A DNA stretch of 64,000 nucleotides from Macrosoma leucophasiata (GCA_036365455.1 JAWQUS010000008.1:15235501-15299500), one strand, 5' to 3'. Counted from the first letter of the stretch, positions 13,101 through 24,598 are shown. The notes: a model not told the origin generated them from the letters alone. Translations and numbers: made by a program.

Positions 13101-15113
13101 ACTGGACAATTTTATTTATCTCCTTGTAAGTTGTTGTGGGAAGGTCTGAGTAAATACCTGATAAGGACGTTCGCCGGTATGGCAACGGACATGACGACGC
13201 AACTTTGACAGCTCCACAGAGGCATAATCACATTCAGAGCACTTGTGCGGCTTTTCATGGGTGTGCCGGTACCGCACGTGTCTCACCAGTTCACCTGCGA
13301 AAGAAATTCATTCAAATCCACATTTCCATCACAAATTTAGTGTTCCTGTATGTTTATTCCCCAAACCGGGGATGGAACCATCACCCTCAGCCTTAGCAGT
13401 AGTGACTACCACAGCCACAATTGACAAAAATATAAATTATCAGCAATGCAGCTTCATCCACTAAAACCATTGTTTATCAATTGTCGCCCATCACCTACAT
13501 CTATTTTCCATAATGATATTTTATGGCCCATTGTAAATCGGAAATTGAATATATTGCTGTCATCATTCAAATGTACATGGCATCGAACTTTCAGGATTCG
13601 CCAGTGTCATAATATTACAAAAAAAAATGTAAGCATACCTGATGTTGTGAAAGGACTGTTGCAGTATTTGCAGACATGTGGTTTAATTCCATTGTGCATG
13701 TTAACATGGTTTTGCAAGGAAGCGATAGTTTTGAATCCTCGCTCGCAAACACTGCACTTATGGGGCCGATCCTCCGAATGCGATTTCATGTGACGCAAAA
13801 GAAGATATCTAGAATAAAAAAAACACTTTAGACTTTGATAACAAATTAAATTCTAAAACTTATTCATAAACATTTGAATAATTTCAATTATTTATTTATG
13901 AATATCGGTCTGATTAATATCATATGAAACACTAATCCACAACATTGTACCTGTAGGCAAATGCATGATAAATTAAAGAAAATGTGCATTTACCTCCGGT
14001 GACTATTATAGGAACAGAAATTGCATGTGAAGTTTGGACGTGTATACTTTCCACTTCGCTTGGCCTTTGGCTAAAAAAAAACAATAATATCAGTAACATG
14101 TGTGATAATTTCATGAATTAAATAGATATTCAAGATTAAGACATCTCATTAAAAGTTATCTATAGTAAGAACCTACCTTAGCAGCTGGATCGTCGCTCTC
14201 GCTCACTTCACCTTCTTCATCTTCAAAATCATACACATCATTGTCCTTGTCATCCTAAAAAAATAGGGTCTTCGTAAATAGTTTTAAAATGTTTCAAACA
14301 AAACACAAAAACTTTGACAGAGTAAACACAAGTCACTAATAGACATTCAGAGATTTCAAAATAACATCAAATTATAAGTGACAAAAGATTGTACATGGGA
14401 ATTCGAAATTGTATGACCATTGTATTATCACATTACTTAATATATACATAAAAATCAGCATATGTAACCTTATCAACTTTGATGTCAATGTTGACCACTG
14501 GCTTGGATTCCTCTTGCACTACAAGCACATAGCTAACTTCGCCAGAACTCGACTCGGAGGGGACCAGCGTTACTGTTTGATACCCATTTCCATCCACCAG
14601 CATCTGCGCGTCGGCCTCTACCAAGCCCTAAATTAAGTGCGAGATAAACATTTATAGTAGATATTATAATGTCATCATATAGAAACAAGTTTGGCTACTA
14701 AACATAAAATACATTACTCACATCATACAGATGTTTTGATAGTTCTATTGTAAGTATAATAAATACCTCAGTTGTCTCCGAGACTTGAGTAGGAAGCGAT
14801 ACAAGATTTTGTCCATCGTTGGCGGACTGGTAGTAGTACCTGCCTTCTTCATCAACAAAGTATGTGACTCCTGTTTCAGACTCGTCATCTCCATTACTAT
14901 TGACTAGGATAAAATAAAAAATAAATTCCATATACAGAGAAGATTACTCAATAAAAGCAAGCATTTCACAACATGTTTTTTAAATAAATTATTACCTGCA
15001 ATAACAGTTGTTGTTTCATTTTGTTCATCATGAAATGTATCTTGTGGATCGTATGAGTCTAAATACGATTGTATTATTCGATTTTTATCAATTTTCATAT
15101 CAGGAGGTGGCAT
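7136..15113 (-). CDS. CTCF: CTCF, eleven-finger chromatin insulator protein (14 coding exons)
   Basis: CTCF binds insulator DNA in the nucleus and anchors chromatin loops with cohesin. Coding exons (minus, 5' to 3'): 15113-14996, 14903-14767, 14627-14469, 14254-14177, 14070-13994, 13808-13639, 13294-13158, 12670-12520, 12130-11964, 11861-11725, 11449-11215, 8348-8141, 7425-7289, 7207-7136. All boundaries are GT-AG and the phases join without a break: 1983 nt, 660 residues plus stop. Fingers 1-11 span about residues 178-493, the canonical CTCF number. Diagnostic stretches include [33 protein letters not shown], and QSFRQKQLL followed by YHNPTYVP. The N-terminus (1-177) is acidic and has YDF at 146-148. 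The C-terminus (523-660) is rich in Asp and Glu. The start is the first in-frame Met, two bases after an acceptor (AG 15116-15117), so the 5' UTR is spliced. The largest intron (8349-11214) is full of repeats. No lesion was seen. Confidence 0.95.
7606..7972 (+). mobile_element. full-length SINE with a 5S-rRNA-like head
   Basis: The element lies between perfect 14-bp direct repeats (7592-7605 and 7973-7986, ATTATTTAAATGAA), a target-site duplication. About 7612-7715 resembles 5S rRNA: GGTTAAGCACTACGGGCG corresponds to box A and the intermediate element, and GATGGGTGACCGC to box C, the internal RNA polymerase III promoter. The 3' half (from about 7865) is a tail also found alone at three other places in the window. 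It sits in the last-but-two intron of CTCF, in the opposite orientation. Assignment to the 5S-derived class (SINE3) is by eye. Confidence 0.8.
8003..8105 (+). repeat. 5'-truncated SINE (3' tail only)
   Basis: A second copy of the tail GGAGCAGCGTGGTGGAGTAA through CCCAGCATTGGGACGT, about 30 bp downstream of the full SINE and in the same orientation. It lies 36 bp from the donor site of CTCF exon 8141-8348. Confidence 0.65.
8349..9431. other. CTCF intron sequence, AT-rich
   Basis: No exon was seen here. It holds two perfect palindromes: 8861-8882 (CACCACTATTT and its inverse) and 8926-8949 (AATATTATTGAA and its inverse). Otherwise featureless. Confidence 0.45.
9432..9625 (+). mobile_element. 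non-autonomous Helitron-like element (3' end CTAG|T)
   Basis: The end GAAGTTTGCCGGGACAGCTAG followed by T fits the Helitron 3' rule (CTRR before T). The inverse of the same ending starts the repeat at 49604. The start (TATATATAAAATTCTCGTG) is approximate. There is no coding capacity. Confidence 0.45.
9723..9960 (-). repeat. composite repeat: Helitron-like 3' end joined to a tRNA-like segment
   Basis: Read on the minus strand it ends in GCGGGAAACAGCTAG followed by T, another Helitron-type terminus. At its far end (about 9880-9960) is a tRNA-like box B, GGGTTCGATCTCC. This may be a tRNA-derived SINE head or a separate element. Boundaries are uncertain. Confidence 0.35.
10425..10710. mobile_element. 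MITE, family with CATAGAGCAACACGGGCCAC termini
   Basis: The left end (CATAGAGAAACACGGGCCAC, then GGAGTGGAGTAGCCAT) and right end (CTACTCCCCTCCGG, then GGCCGGTGACCCGTG) are inverted relatives. The interior contains CATTTTTTGCGGGGG and TACTTTGACAGAG. A second full copy is at 32690-32968 and half copies at 17740, 22615, 30378 and 35686. No coding capacity. Confidence 0.65.
10750..10802. repeat. GC-rich hairpin
   Basis: The 20-base arm CCGGGGTGGCCGTTGGCACT is followed after 13 bases by its inverse with one mismatch. It is much more GC-rich than its surroundings and lies just beyond the right end of the MITE, so it may be a nested or hitch-hiking fragment. Confidence 0.6.
10940..11101 (-). pseudogene. 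degenerate partial copies of the CTCF finger-11 exon
   Basis: Downstream of the CTCF exon 11215-11449, two pieces resemble that exon. The first, 11033-11101, reads [19 protein letters not shown], against [19 protein letters not shown] in the true exon, and even keeps a decayed donor (ATCAGT in place of GTCAGT). The second, about 10940-11003, reads HLIQHLGHH against NLIRHLAVH. The two pieces are in reversed order relative to the exon. Piece one hits a stop just past the donor position, and its homologous frame is out of phase with the preceding exon. I infer old tandem duplication with decay. An AG just before piece one leaves some chance of use as an alternative exon. Confidence 0.6.
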
Positions 15114-15115
15114 GG

Positions 15116-16537
15116 CTGGAACAAAATATATATTGTTAAAAAATTAATAAATATATACATATAAAAGACCTCAAAATAAATTATTCATGAGGATCATAGG
15201 TGATCTAGTTTAATATTTACTGCATACTCATTAAAAGGAGTAAACTGGGATGCCTTTGGGACATCTAAAAAATTCTGAACTCAAAATGAATTATCTGCTA
15301 AGTAGTAAGGATTTTTTTATCATTACTATTTTCTGCCCCACTCCAAGCCTCAATCTGCTTTAAACCCTCTATTATACATGAATACATACTGCTGTCACTT
15401 GTTGATCATTGATTTAGGTTTAGGGATCTTGAAGAAACAAACTTTTTACAACAATTTATTTACTAGTGTTATAATAGCAACTTTTTTATTTATATGACAA
15501 GCATTTTTAAACTTTTGTCTGCAGTAATAATAACTGACATCTGTTGTATAACAACAGGTATCAGACTATAGCACTATTTTTTATGATTTGCAGAAAACCA
15601 TTACCATTTTATATCACAATATTTGCACAGATATGACAACACAGTGGGCCTACTTGATTGTAAGTGGGTGCTTCATTCAATCTCTGCACACAGAATCTAC
15701 TTTTATAAATGTATATCTTTTGGGTCTGTATGCAGATATGTAAAAAATAATGTGAGTATGATTTTGTTTTTTTATATATATTACCAGAATGGTGATTTAT
15801 TGGTCCTCAATTTATTATTACACATATTACATATATGTATTATTCAATTTGGATTTTTTTGGATGGAACATTTATCTCAAATAGATAACAAATGAAAATA
15901 GTTAACTACAAGTGTAAACTATTTTGAAAACATAACCATGTAAAAGCATAGATATTAATATTGTAACAACCAAAGAAAAAACAGAAAATCAATGAATAAC
16001 CTACCAACAAAACAAACAAAAATGGTGCAACATTCAGCTTCAAAATAGTATTTAATTTATTCTATGATTTCAAAATGGCTATGTATGACTGGTAGAATGT
16101 GATAACCATTTTGAATAAGGTAATACAGATGTGGCATAGTGTCAAAAGATCAGGTCGCCTATGTGACATGCGATAACCATCCTCTTGCCCAGTTAGATGA
16201 TTATGATAATAATTCATAAATACTAACTCAGGTAAATAAACATAAGTAAATGCGGTAAGTAATTTAAGTAAGTAGGTAAATACCTAAATCAATATTTGGA
16301 AGAGATACGAAATTAGTTGTTGGAATGAGTTTCCAATAGCTGAAAATGAAGTTTTCTGCCTATCTCCTTTGTTGAGATGGAAGGCACAATTGTTAAGTTG
16401 TTTAGAATGAACTGGCATGAACAGTCAGTGAAAATATCTTCACACTGATTACATATTAATGTACATATTTTAATGTTATATTATTCATGGACCGAAAGGT
16501 TTATAAAAGAATATACGCACAAAATTTTAATACATAC
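15116..16537 (-). other. CTCF 5' intron
   Basis: Sequence between the first coding exon and the candidate 5' exons. The plus-strand open frame at 15623-15895 has no domain and sits in AT-rich sequence. Nothing else recognised. Confidence 0.4.
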
Positions 16538-16645
16538 TGAATTCGGTATGATCCTCGGCTTTCAAGAAAAGGCGCATCGACTGCCATACATTTTATTGCC
16601 ACGAATGTAATACATCTATGCTATGTCCGCCATTTTATGTAAGGG
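16538..16645 (-). other. candidate alternative 5' exon of CTCF
   Basis: The minus strand shows a GC-richer block containing ATGGCAGTCGATGCGCC and a possible donor (GT at 16536-16537, GTATGT). Joining it to the CTCF start exon would put its ATG out of frame with CTCF, so if used it would be non-coding or carry an upstream ORF. Weak evidence. Confidence 0.25.
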
Positions 16646-16956
16646 TTGCATATAGCTAAGTGAACCTTATCAAAAAAACAGTTTACACCAAAACGTAATT
16701 ACAATCCAATTAATACAAATTAAACAAACACTTGCTATTACACAAATTACCGCCACTGACAAAATTTAAACCTAGCAAAAATGATCACAGACGGCGCTGT
16801 TGTCAATGCCAGATTAGAGAATAGGAATCATTCATTGCACTATTTCACCATGAAAAATAACACGTGTAAAACCAGCAAGCCGAAGAACTAGATTAACATG
16901 ACGCTATTGCCACAAAATTAAAATAATTTTCACAATTTCAATAGTAAATAAAATAC

Positions 16957-17060
16957 CTCAAGTCTTTCACTTAGAGCTTCTAATTTTTCTCAATGAGGGC
17001 GTTTCAATCAATTCTTTGGTGCGATTGTGACGCCGTCTTCGAAATGGCGGACGCGAGAAC
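16957..17060 (-). promoter_or_regulatory. probable first (non-coding) exon and promoter region of CTCF
   Basis: This CpG-richer block (GACGCCGTCTTCGAAATGGC on the plus strand) lies about 1.85 kb upstream of the coding start. A donor follows on the minus strand (GT at 16955-16956). The CTCF start exon begins right after an acceptor, so an upstream untranslated exon must exist, and this is the best candidate. No TATA box was identified. Confidence 0.4.
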
Positions 17061-17373
17061 TACACAAGACAAGACAAGAGAAGAGAACACAGGACTCCAA
17101 ATTCAGCATTGAAAATTTGGCAGTGTTGCTAGCTTTAAATATAATATGTGATGTAGGTACCTGCCGTGCTATAAAATCAATAAAAATCTGAAGAAACTAT
17201 AAAAAGGCAGCCAATCAGTGCTAATTACTTTTGATTTTGTACCGGCCGTATGCAAAATGCAATGAGAGAGGCTAAAGGTTCTTAGAAGATTTTTTTTTAA
17301 AATTTAATATGCACTATGGAAGACTCATTCTACTTTAACCATAGATTTATTATCTACATAAATCTATTTTTTT

Positions 17374-17575
17374 TTGTTATTATGGCATCGCAATTACGCA
17401 TATTGCCAGTGTCAAGTAAAACGATATTTCATATTTATTTAAGCAGCGTAATAGTTAGTATAATATAGTCATCAAGTATAATATGTAAGTATCAAGTATA
17501 TAAGTTATCAAGTATAATATGTCAGTCAAGTGAGTTACAATCAAGTTATTCGAGTAAAGCGATGGCTACTTTACT
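17374..17575 (-). repeat. dispersed repeat, inverse of part of 53105-53475
   Basis: GCAATTACGCATATTGCCAG, CGATATTTC and GAGTAAAGCGATGGCTACTT match the repeat at 53330-53475 in inverse orientation. It contains short tandem copies of ATCAAGTATAATATGT. Repeated at 22249-22450 in unit B. Confidence 0.5.
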
Positions 17576-17739
17576 TTATACCTTAAGCTTGATGTTTTAG
17601 ATCTCTTTTTACAGTACACAGCAAATCAGCATTTTTTGGACGTCCGTTCAGTCGCACAACTAGATTTAGTCTAATGAGCGGTCCAGCTGCAACTAGTTTT
17701 ATTATACGCACAGGATTTTTTAAAGCATTTAATCTTGTT

Positions 17740-17812
17740 CTTTGACAGAGGGAAAAGCCTGTGTATGGCTACTCCCCTCCGGTCCGCCGCGACCGGTGGC
17801 CCGCGTTGCTCT
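17740..17812. repeat. half copy of the CATAGAGCAACACGGGCCAC MITE
   Basis: Right-hand portion only: TTGACAGAGGGAAAAGCCTG through GGCCCGCGTTGCTCTATG. Duplicated at 22615-22687. Confidence 0.55.
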
Positions 17813-18059
17813 ATGGTCCCCAACGAAAAAAAACGACGGTTACTGAATAAGTAATGGTCCGCAACGCCTATAAGAAACTACTGCGCTAAAATAGTAGTTG
17901 TTTAGATAATACTATGAACGAATTGAATCGATTCGAAAATATTTCATTTTCGTATCGATTAATTTCGCAACGTCACTATTTAGCAGTTGTCATTACGTTG
18001 CAACACTGAAAATGTCAAACCAAGAAACGAATTAAAATTCCGGTTATAGATAATAAATC

Positions 18060-18342
18060 TTTTTTTTTATGTAATCAAGTGGCAAACAAGCATGCAGTTC
18101 ACATTGATGTTGAGTGATGACTGCAGCGTATAGACACCCACACAAAGACCAAGGTCAAAATGCAGATGCGTTACCGCCCTGAGGCCTAAGGTGTTGTGCC
18201 TCTGTGCCGGAAATTACAGGGCCGTACATTACCACCTGACCAGAACACGTTAGTGCTGCACACTACCATTTAGCGGCAAGTATATTAGGTAATGCGGTGG
18301 TGCCTACGCCCGCGAGCTCCGTCACTGGAGCTCTACCACCAG
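18060..18342 (-). mobile_element. poly(A)-tailed SINE-like repeat, family S1
   Basis: Read on the minus strand it starts GGTGGTAGAGCTCCAGTGAC and ends TTTGCCACTTGATTACATAA then poly(A). About 280 bp, with at least ten further copies or fragments in the window. The A-rich tail and 5'-truncated copies suggest retrotransposition. I did not identify a clear polymerase III promoter, so its class is uncertain. Repeated at 22935-23217 in unit B. Confidence 0.6.
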
Positions 18343-18639
18343 TTCGATAACGTTCACGGGTGTAGGAAAGTGATATTAAGAAGTGAAAAGTGATTTTTCA
18401 TGTTGCCTCCAAAACTTTGTACTAGCTCCTAGTAAAGTCCCCATCACTTTACTGGAGCCATCTCATCATATTCCACATGAAAGCATCCAGTCATCGTCAT
18501 CTTCCATATGTATATTTAATATCATTATAAATGAAGATAAATATTACTGAAGATTGGCTGCTAAGGACTTGAATCTGTGGCCGTAAAACCATTATAAAAA
18601 AAAAACATTAAACTCAAACACAGTCTACGCTCTATTGCT

Positions 18640-18900
18640 CTATGGGAGTTTTGGCGGGAAGCTTGAAAGATGCGTGTGGCACTCTTATTTTATTTCATCT
18701 GTGTATTTTGAGTTTAAATGAAGTTGGTGGCATTTTGTTTGATATAGGCTAATTACAGTGCTCGTGTATAGTGAAATAGAATAACAGTGCGAAAACACGT
18801 TCTTTCGGGTTGCCTCCAAAACTTCGTTGTTAATGTTCTGGTAAAGTAGCCATCGCTTTACTCGAGTTACTGACTGACCTGACTGTGACTCACTTGACTG
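18640..18900 (+). repeat. dispersed repeat also at 53105-53345
   Basis: It shares TGGCGGGAA, GCGTGTGGCACTCTTATTTT, GAAATAGAATAACAGTGCGA and GTAGCCATCGCTTTACTCGA with 53105-53345. A partial relative lies at 19080-19190. Repeated in unit B at 23515-23775. Confidence 0.5.
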
Positions 18901-19463
18901 ACATAATAAAATAATTAATTAACTGACTCACAGTGTAGGTACTACATTTGTGGACGATGTACCTATTCTTACGTAGTATTTGTATCAATGATATTATTTG
19001 TATACTATACTCTACCTATGAATGTGTTGTCAAATTGGTCAAATGCATGGTACAAGCTTGGTACAAGCATTTTGCAAGCATTGGCGGGAACCTTGAACGT
19101 CGCGTGTGGTGCTCTTAGTTTATTTCATTTTCGTGGTGCATTTTTGAGTTGTTTTATTAAATAAAGTTGGTGGAATTTTGTTTGTTAATCTCTCCAGACA
19201 CGATAAAAAAAATGACAATTGAAGTTCAATTGTGTCTCGCCGCCGGTGGCCGTACGATCCTTGAAGGATTAAAGGTTTATTACATACAAAATTTATTTGT
19301 TTGCCTCTGAACTGGCATTTAATTTGAGCATAGGTAGGTATGCCACGCACCCGACATCTCAGAAATGAAATACTGGAGTTTTTGACCCCGGGTATAGGTA
19401 GGTATCTATAAACTTCGAATCCCAAGATACATGAATTTCCATATAGAATCCAAAAGAGTAGTT

Positions 19464-19723
19464 TTTTAATGTATCATGAAGTGGCAAACAAGCATTGTAT
19501 TGATGGTAGGTAGCCTATAAACATCTACAGGAAATTGTATCTAGAAATACGGAGATTTCAATGTAGATTGTTTGCTGAGGCTAAAGATTATACCTCTGTG
19601 CCGGAAATTACAGAGCCGTAGGGACGTTACCACTTGACCGGAACACTAAATGAAGCGGCAAGTAAATTTGGTAATGCGATTGTGCCTATGCCCGCGAGCT
19701 TCGTAATTCAAGCTCTACCACCT
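19464..19723 (-). mobile_element. diverged copy of SINE-like family S1
   Basis: Same order of blocks as 18060-18342 (GCAAACAAGCATTG, CTCTGTGCCGGAAATTACAG, AAGCGGCAAGTA, AGCTCTACCACC) but more diverged and slightly shorter. Repeated at 24339-24598. Confidence 0.55.
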
Positions 19724-20781
19724 GTAAAAAATGTAGATAAATAGAGTAATATTTCTTGTTTCTTTTCCATATTGAGCAGGTATAAAAAAATATAAATTCA
19801 AAATAACACAATTTATTTGTTTATTACATCAATAGTACAACAACGATCTACAACACAGTCACATACACATAGAAACAACATTAACAGTAAAAAGTATACG
19901 AATTAAATTCAATAAATTATATTTTTTTATTTATATAAAGTTAACGAGGCTGTGGTATATCGCTTTAACGTAGGCATATATTTCAGTTTTATATAAATAT
20001 GTATATAAATTACGTACATTTCAAATGAATATTCTTCAATTAAAAACATTACATTGAACTAAAATATTTTTTTGTCGAATGCAATAAAACGTATTGTCGA
20101 CAAACTGATAAAATAAATACAATACAAAATTATTTTAAAATTATATTATAAGCACATAATAAAACACATTATTACAATTAGGGTACCTAATTTAAATAAT
20201 ATTACTTACTAACGTTACATTTTACATTTTTGATTTTTAGGTTCGATCTAGCAGAGCTACATAATATACCTACATAGTAGTACATGTTGGGAAAATATAA
20301 AAACTGAAAAATCCTAAATGCAGTAACTAGATAATGTATTTACAAAGTAAAGTAAGGTACTAGGTACTTTGTAAAAATAATATGTGAAGTTTATTAATCA
20401 AACGTTGGAGTAATAGCTATGTTAGGATTCCACTGCATAATCATTTCGTTCATCCAGATATGCTGCAAACCTAATTTTTACGCATATGTATATTCTAGAG
20501 AATAAAATTATATCCCTCTACATGAGTGTAAATTTATGAGTCTGTAAAAAACTGGAAATAATTATATTCTCTAGTTGCCTATCTTTTTTTGCTATATTTT
20601 TATTTTTTTAAGAATGATTTTTTTTTGGAAAGGTTTTTTTTACTTGCTTTTTCAGTAAAATATCATTTACTTCAGGGCAATATGTATAAAGACTGAAAAA
20701 TCAGGGCTGCCGTTGCGCACTTCGCCGCCCCTAGATAGTTCCGCCCCGATATCTTTTTACGTCCATAACGTACATGTATTA
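19724..20781. other. AT-rich non-coding stretch
   Basis: Nothing recognised apart from the segment 20421-20583, which has an inverted partner at 27071-27179. Repeated at 24599-25656. Confidence 0.45.
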
Positions 20782-21996
20782 ATAGGTTGGGGAAAAAGTC
20801 TTTTCGCATTATAGTATGTATGAACTTGTAATAAAATCTCTTTGGCTGTAGTATTTGTATCTGGCTGGTTTTGGTATCATTGAAAGTTAAAATTTTAAAG
20901 AACATAATTCCAAATTCAAACTAGGCAAATGTGTGATTTTCATTTGTTTTTCGTACTGTCAAGATGAGTGAATCTAATGAAGAAATTCAATACATTTTAA
21001 AATTTTACTACAAAAAAGGTAAAAATGCAACGCAAGCCGCGCAAACATTTTTGCGATGTTTATGGACCTAGTGCAGTGTCTGTGAGAGTAGCACAAATTT
21101 GGTTTAAGCGTTTTCAATCCGGAAATTTTGATGTCAAAGATGCACCTCGCTCTGGTCGCCCTATTACGGATAAAATGGATACCATTTTTGAAAAAGTGGA
21201 GCATGATCGACGTATCAGTAGTTACGACGTAGCTGAAGAACTGAGATCACAAAACAGTTTTGGCGCATTTAAAAAAAGCTGGGTACAAAAAAAGCTCGAT
21301 ATTTGGGTACCTCACGAGCTCACTGAAAGAAACCTAATTAACCGTGTACTCGTTTGTGATTCTTTATTACGACGTAATGAAACCGAATCAGTTTTGAACT
21401 GATAACTGGTGATGAAAAGTGGATCACGTACGACAAGAACGTGCGAAAAAGGTCGTGGTCAAAGGCCGGTCAGGCTTCACAGACTGTGGCGAAACCCGTG
21501 TTAACTCGCAATAAGGTGATGTTGTGTGTGTGGTGGGATTGGAAGGGCATTATTCATTATGAGCTATTACCACCAGGCAGGACTATCGATTCTGAACTCT
21601 ACTGCGAACAACTGATGAGATTAAAGCAAGAAGTTGAGAGAAAGCGGCCGGAATTGATCAACAGAAGGGGTGTGGTGTTTCATCACGATATAGCTAGACC
21701 TCACACATCTATAGCCACTCAGCAAAAATTAAGAGAGTTTGGCTGGGAGGTGTTAATGCATCAGCCGTATAGTCCTGACCTTGCACCTTCAGATTTCCAC
21801 CTGTTTCGGTCTCTTCAGAATTCTTTATGCAATGTTAGGTTAACATCACGAGAGGACTGCCAAATCCACTTGTCGCGGTATTTTGATGAGAAGTCCCAAA
21901 ATTTTTATAGCAATGGGATCATGTCCCTACCTACAAGATGGCAAAAGGTTATCAAACAAAATGGTACATACATACTTTAGTTAAATTTAAATAAAC
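20782..21996 (+). mobile_element. mariner transposon, copy A, missing its right end
   Basis: The left terminus AGGTTGGGGAAAAAGTCTTT is present. The right terminus seen in copy B (26905-26932) is absent because the tandem-duplication breakpoint falls at 21996. Confidence 0.85.
20964..21980 (+). pseudogene. mariner transposase, frameshifted (copy A)
   Basis: The start MSESNEEIQYILKFYYKKG runs into a stop at about 21073. The family sequence continues in another frame from about 21049 (HFCDVYGPSAVSVRVAQIW) to a stop near 21400, then in a third frame to 21980. Catalytic positions remain: Asp in TGDEKW (about 21411, just before the last open block), Asp in HHDIARPH, and Asp in PDLAPSD 34 residues on (D,D34D). 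The HHDN position is changed to Ile. At least two frame changes make it non-functional. This mariner is from a different subfamily than the one at 5050-6345, judging by its different termini and protein. Confidence 0.9.
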
Positions 21997-22934
21997 GATG
22001 TGTGTATATATATATATAATATGTGATGTAGGTACCTGCCGTGCTATAAAATCAATAAAAATCTGAAGAAACTATAAAAAGGCAGCCAATCAGTGCTAAT
22101 TACTTTTGATTTTGTACCGGCCGTATGCAAAATGCAATGAGAGAGGCTAAAGGTTCTTAGAAGATTTTTTTTTAAAATTTAATATGCACTATGGAAGACT
22201 CATTCTACTTTAACCATAGATTTATTATCTACATAAATCTATTTTTTTTTGTTATTATGGCATCGCAATTACGCATATTGCCAGTGTCAAGTAAAACGAT
22301 ATTTCATATTTATTTAAGCAGCGTAATAGTTAGTATAATATAGTCATCAAGTATAATATGTAAGTATCAAGTATATAAGTTATCAAGTATAATATGTCAG
22401 TCAAGTGAGTTACAATCAAGTTATTCGAGTAAAGCGATGGCTACTTTACTTTATACCTTAAGCTTGATGTTTTAGATCTCTTTTTACAGTACACAGCAAA
22501 TCAGCATTTTTTGGACGTCCGTTCAGTCGCACAACTAGATTTAGTCTAATGAGCGGTCCAGCTGCAACTAGTTTTATTATACGCACAGGATTTTTTAAAG
22601 CATTTAATCTTGTTCTTTGACAGAGGGAAAAGCCTGTGTATGGCTACTCCCCTCCGGTCCGCCGCGACCGGTGGCCCGCGTTGCTCTATGGTCCCCAACG
22701 AAAAAAAACGACGGTTACTGAATAAGTAATGGTCCGCAACGCCTATAAGAAACTACTGCGCTAAAATAGTAGTTGTTTAGATAATACTATGAACGAATTG
22801 AATCGATTCGAAAATATTTCATTTTCGTATCGATTAATTTCGCAACGTCACTATTTAGCAGTTGTCATTACGTTGCAACACTGAAAATGTCAAACCAAGA
22901 AACGAATTAAAATTCCGGTTATAGATAATAAATC

Positions 22935-23217
22935 TTTTTTTTTATGTAATCAAGTGGCAAACAAGCATGCAGTTCACATTGATGTTGAGTGATGACTGCA
23001 GCGTATAGACACCCACACAAAGACCAAGGTCAAAATGCAGATGCGTTACCGCCCTGAGGCCTAAGGTGTTGTGCCTCTGTGCCGGAAATTACAGGGCCGT
23101 ACATTACCACCTGACCAGAACACGTTAGTGCTGCACACTACCATTTAGCGGCAAGTATATTAGGTAATGCGGTGGTGCCTACGCCCGCGAGCTCCGTCAC
23201 TGGAGCTCTACCACCAG
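22935..23217 (-). mobile_element. SINE-like family S1, unit B copy
   Basis: Counterpart of 18060-18342 in the second duplication unit; no differences noticed. Confidence 0.6.
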
Positions 23218-24338
23218 TTCGATAACGTTCACGGGTGTAGGAAAGTGATATTAAGAAGTGAAAAGTGATTTTTCATGTTGCCTCCAAAACTTTGTACTAG
23301 CTCCTAGTAAAGTCCCCATCACTTTACTGGAGCCATCTCATCATATTCCACATGAAAGCATCCAGTCATCGTCATCTTCCATATGTATATTTAATATCAT
23401 TATAAATGAAGATAAATATTACTGAAGATTGGCTGCTAAGGACTTGAATCTGTGGCCGTAAAACCATTATAAAAAAAAAACATTAAACTCAAACACAGTC
23501 TACGCTCTATTGCTCTATGGGAGTTTTGGCGGGAAGCTTGAAAGATGCGTGTGGCACTCTTATTTTATTTCATCTGTGTATTTTGAGTTTAAATGAAGTT
23601 GGTGGCATTTTGTTTGATATAGGCTAATTACAGTGCTCGTGTATAGTGAAATAGAATAACAGTGCGAAAACACGTTCTTTCGGGTTGCCTCCAAAACTTC
23701 GTTGTTAATGTTCTGGTAAAGTAGCCATCGCTTTACTCGAGTTACTGACTGACCTGACTGTGACTCACTTGACTGACATAATAAAATAATTAATTAACTG
23801 ACTCACAGTGTAGGTACTACATTTGTGGACGATGTACCTATTCTTACGTAGTATTTGTATCAATGATATTATTTGTATACTATACTCTACCTATGAATGT
23901 GTTGTCAAATTGGTCAAATGCATGGTACAAGCTTGGTACAAGCATTTTGCAAGCATTGGCGGGAACCTTGAACGTCGCGTGTGGTGCTCTTAGTTTATTT
24001 CATTTTCGTGGTGCATTTTTGAGTTGTTTTATTAAATAAAGTTGGTGGAATTTTGTTTGTTAATCTCTCCAGACACGATAAAAAAAATGACAATTGAAGT
24101 TCAATTGTGTCTCGCCGCCGGTGGCCGTACGATCCTTGAAGGATTAAAGGTTTATTACATACAAAATTTATTTGTTTGCCTCTGAACTGGCATTTAATTT
24201 GAGCATAGGTAGGTATGCCACGCACCCGACATCTCAGAAATGAAATACTGGAGTTTTTGACCCCGGGTATAGGTAGGTATCTATAAACTTCGAATCCCAA
24301 GATACATGAATTTCCATATAGAATCCAAAAGAGTAGTT

Positions 24339-24598
24339 TTTTAATGTATCATGAAGTGGCAAACAAGCATTGTATTGATGGTAGGTAGCCTATAAACATC
24401 TACAGGAAATTGTATCTAGAAATACGGAGATTTCAATGTAGATTGTTTGCTGAGGCTAAAGATTATACCTCTGTGCCGGAAATTACAGAGCCGTAGGGAC
24501 GTTACCACTTGACCGGAACACTAAATGAAGCGGCAAGTAAATTTGGTAATGCGATTGTGCCTATGCCCGCGAGCTTCGTAATTCAAGCTCTACCACCT
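24339..24598 (-). mobile_element. diverged SINE-like family S1, unit B copy
   Basis: Counterpart of 19464-19723 in the second duplication unit. Confidence 0.55.

Larger units (their letters stand above)
17141..21996 (+). repeat. unit A of a 4856-bp direct tandem duplication
   Basis: Every segment I compared recurs unchanged 4875 bp downstream (unit B, 22016-26871). This includes the mariner remnant and the neighbouring SINE and MITE pieces. The units are separated by a 19-bp spacer, GATGTGTGTATATATATAT. Unit A ends inside the mariner, about 60 bp short of its right terminus, so the transposon in A is truncated. The apparent identity means a very recent duplication or a false duplication in the assembly. 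Confidence 0.92.

Noticed and set aside
19120..19425. 101-codon minus-strand frame repeated exactly at 23995-24300
   Set aside because: The repeat is explained by the tandem duplication; the frame overlaps dispersed repeat DNA and has no domain.
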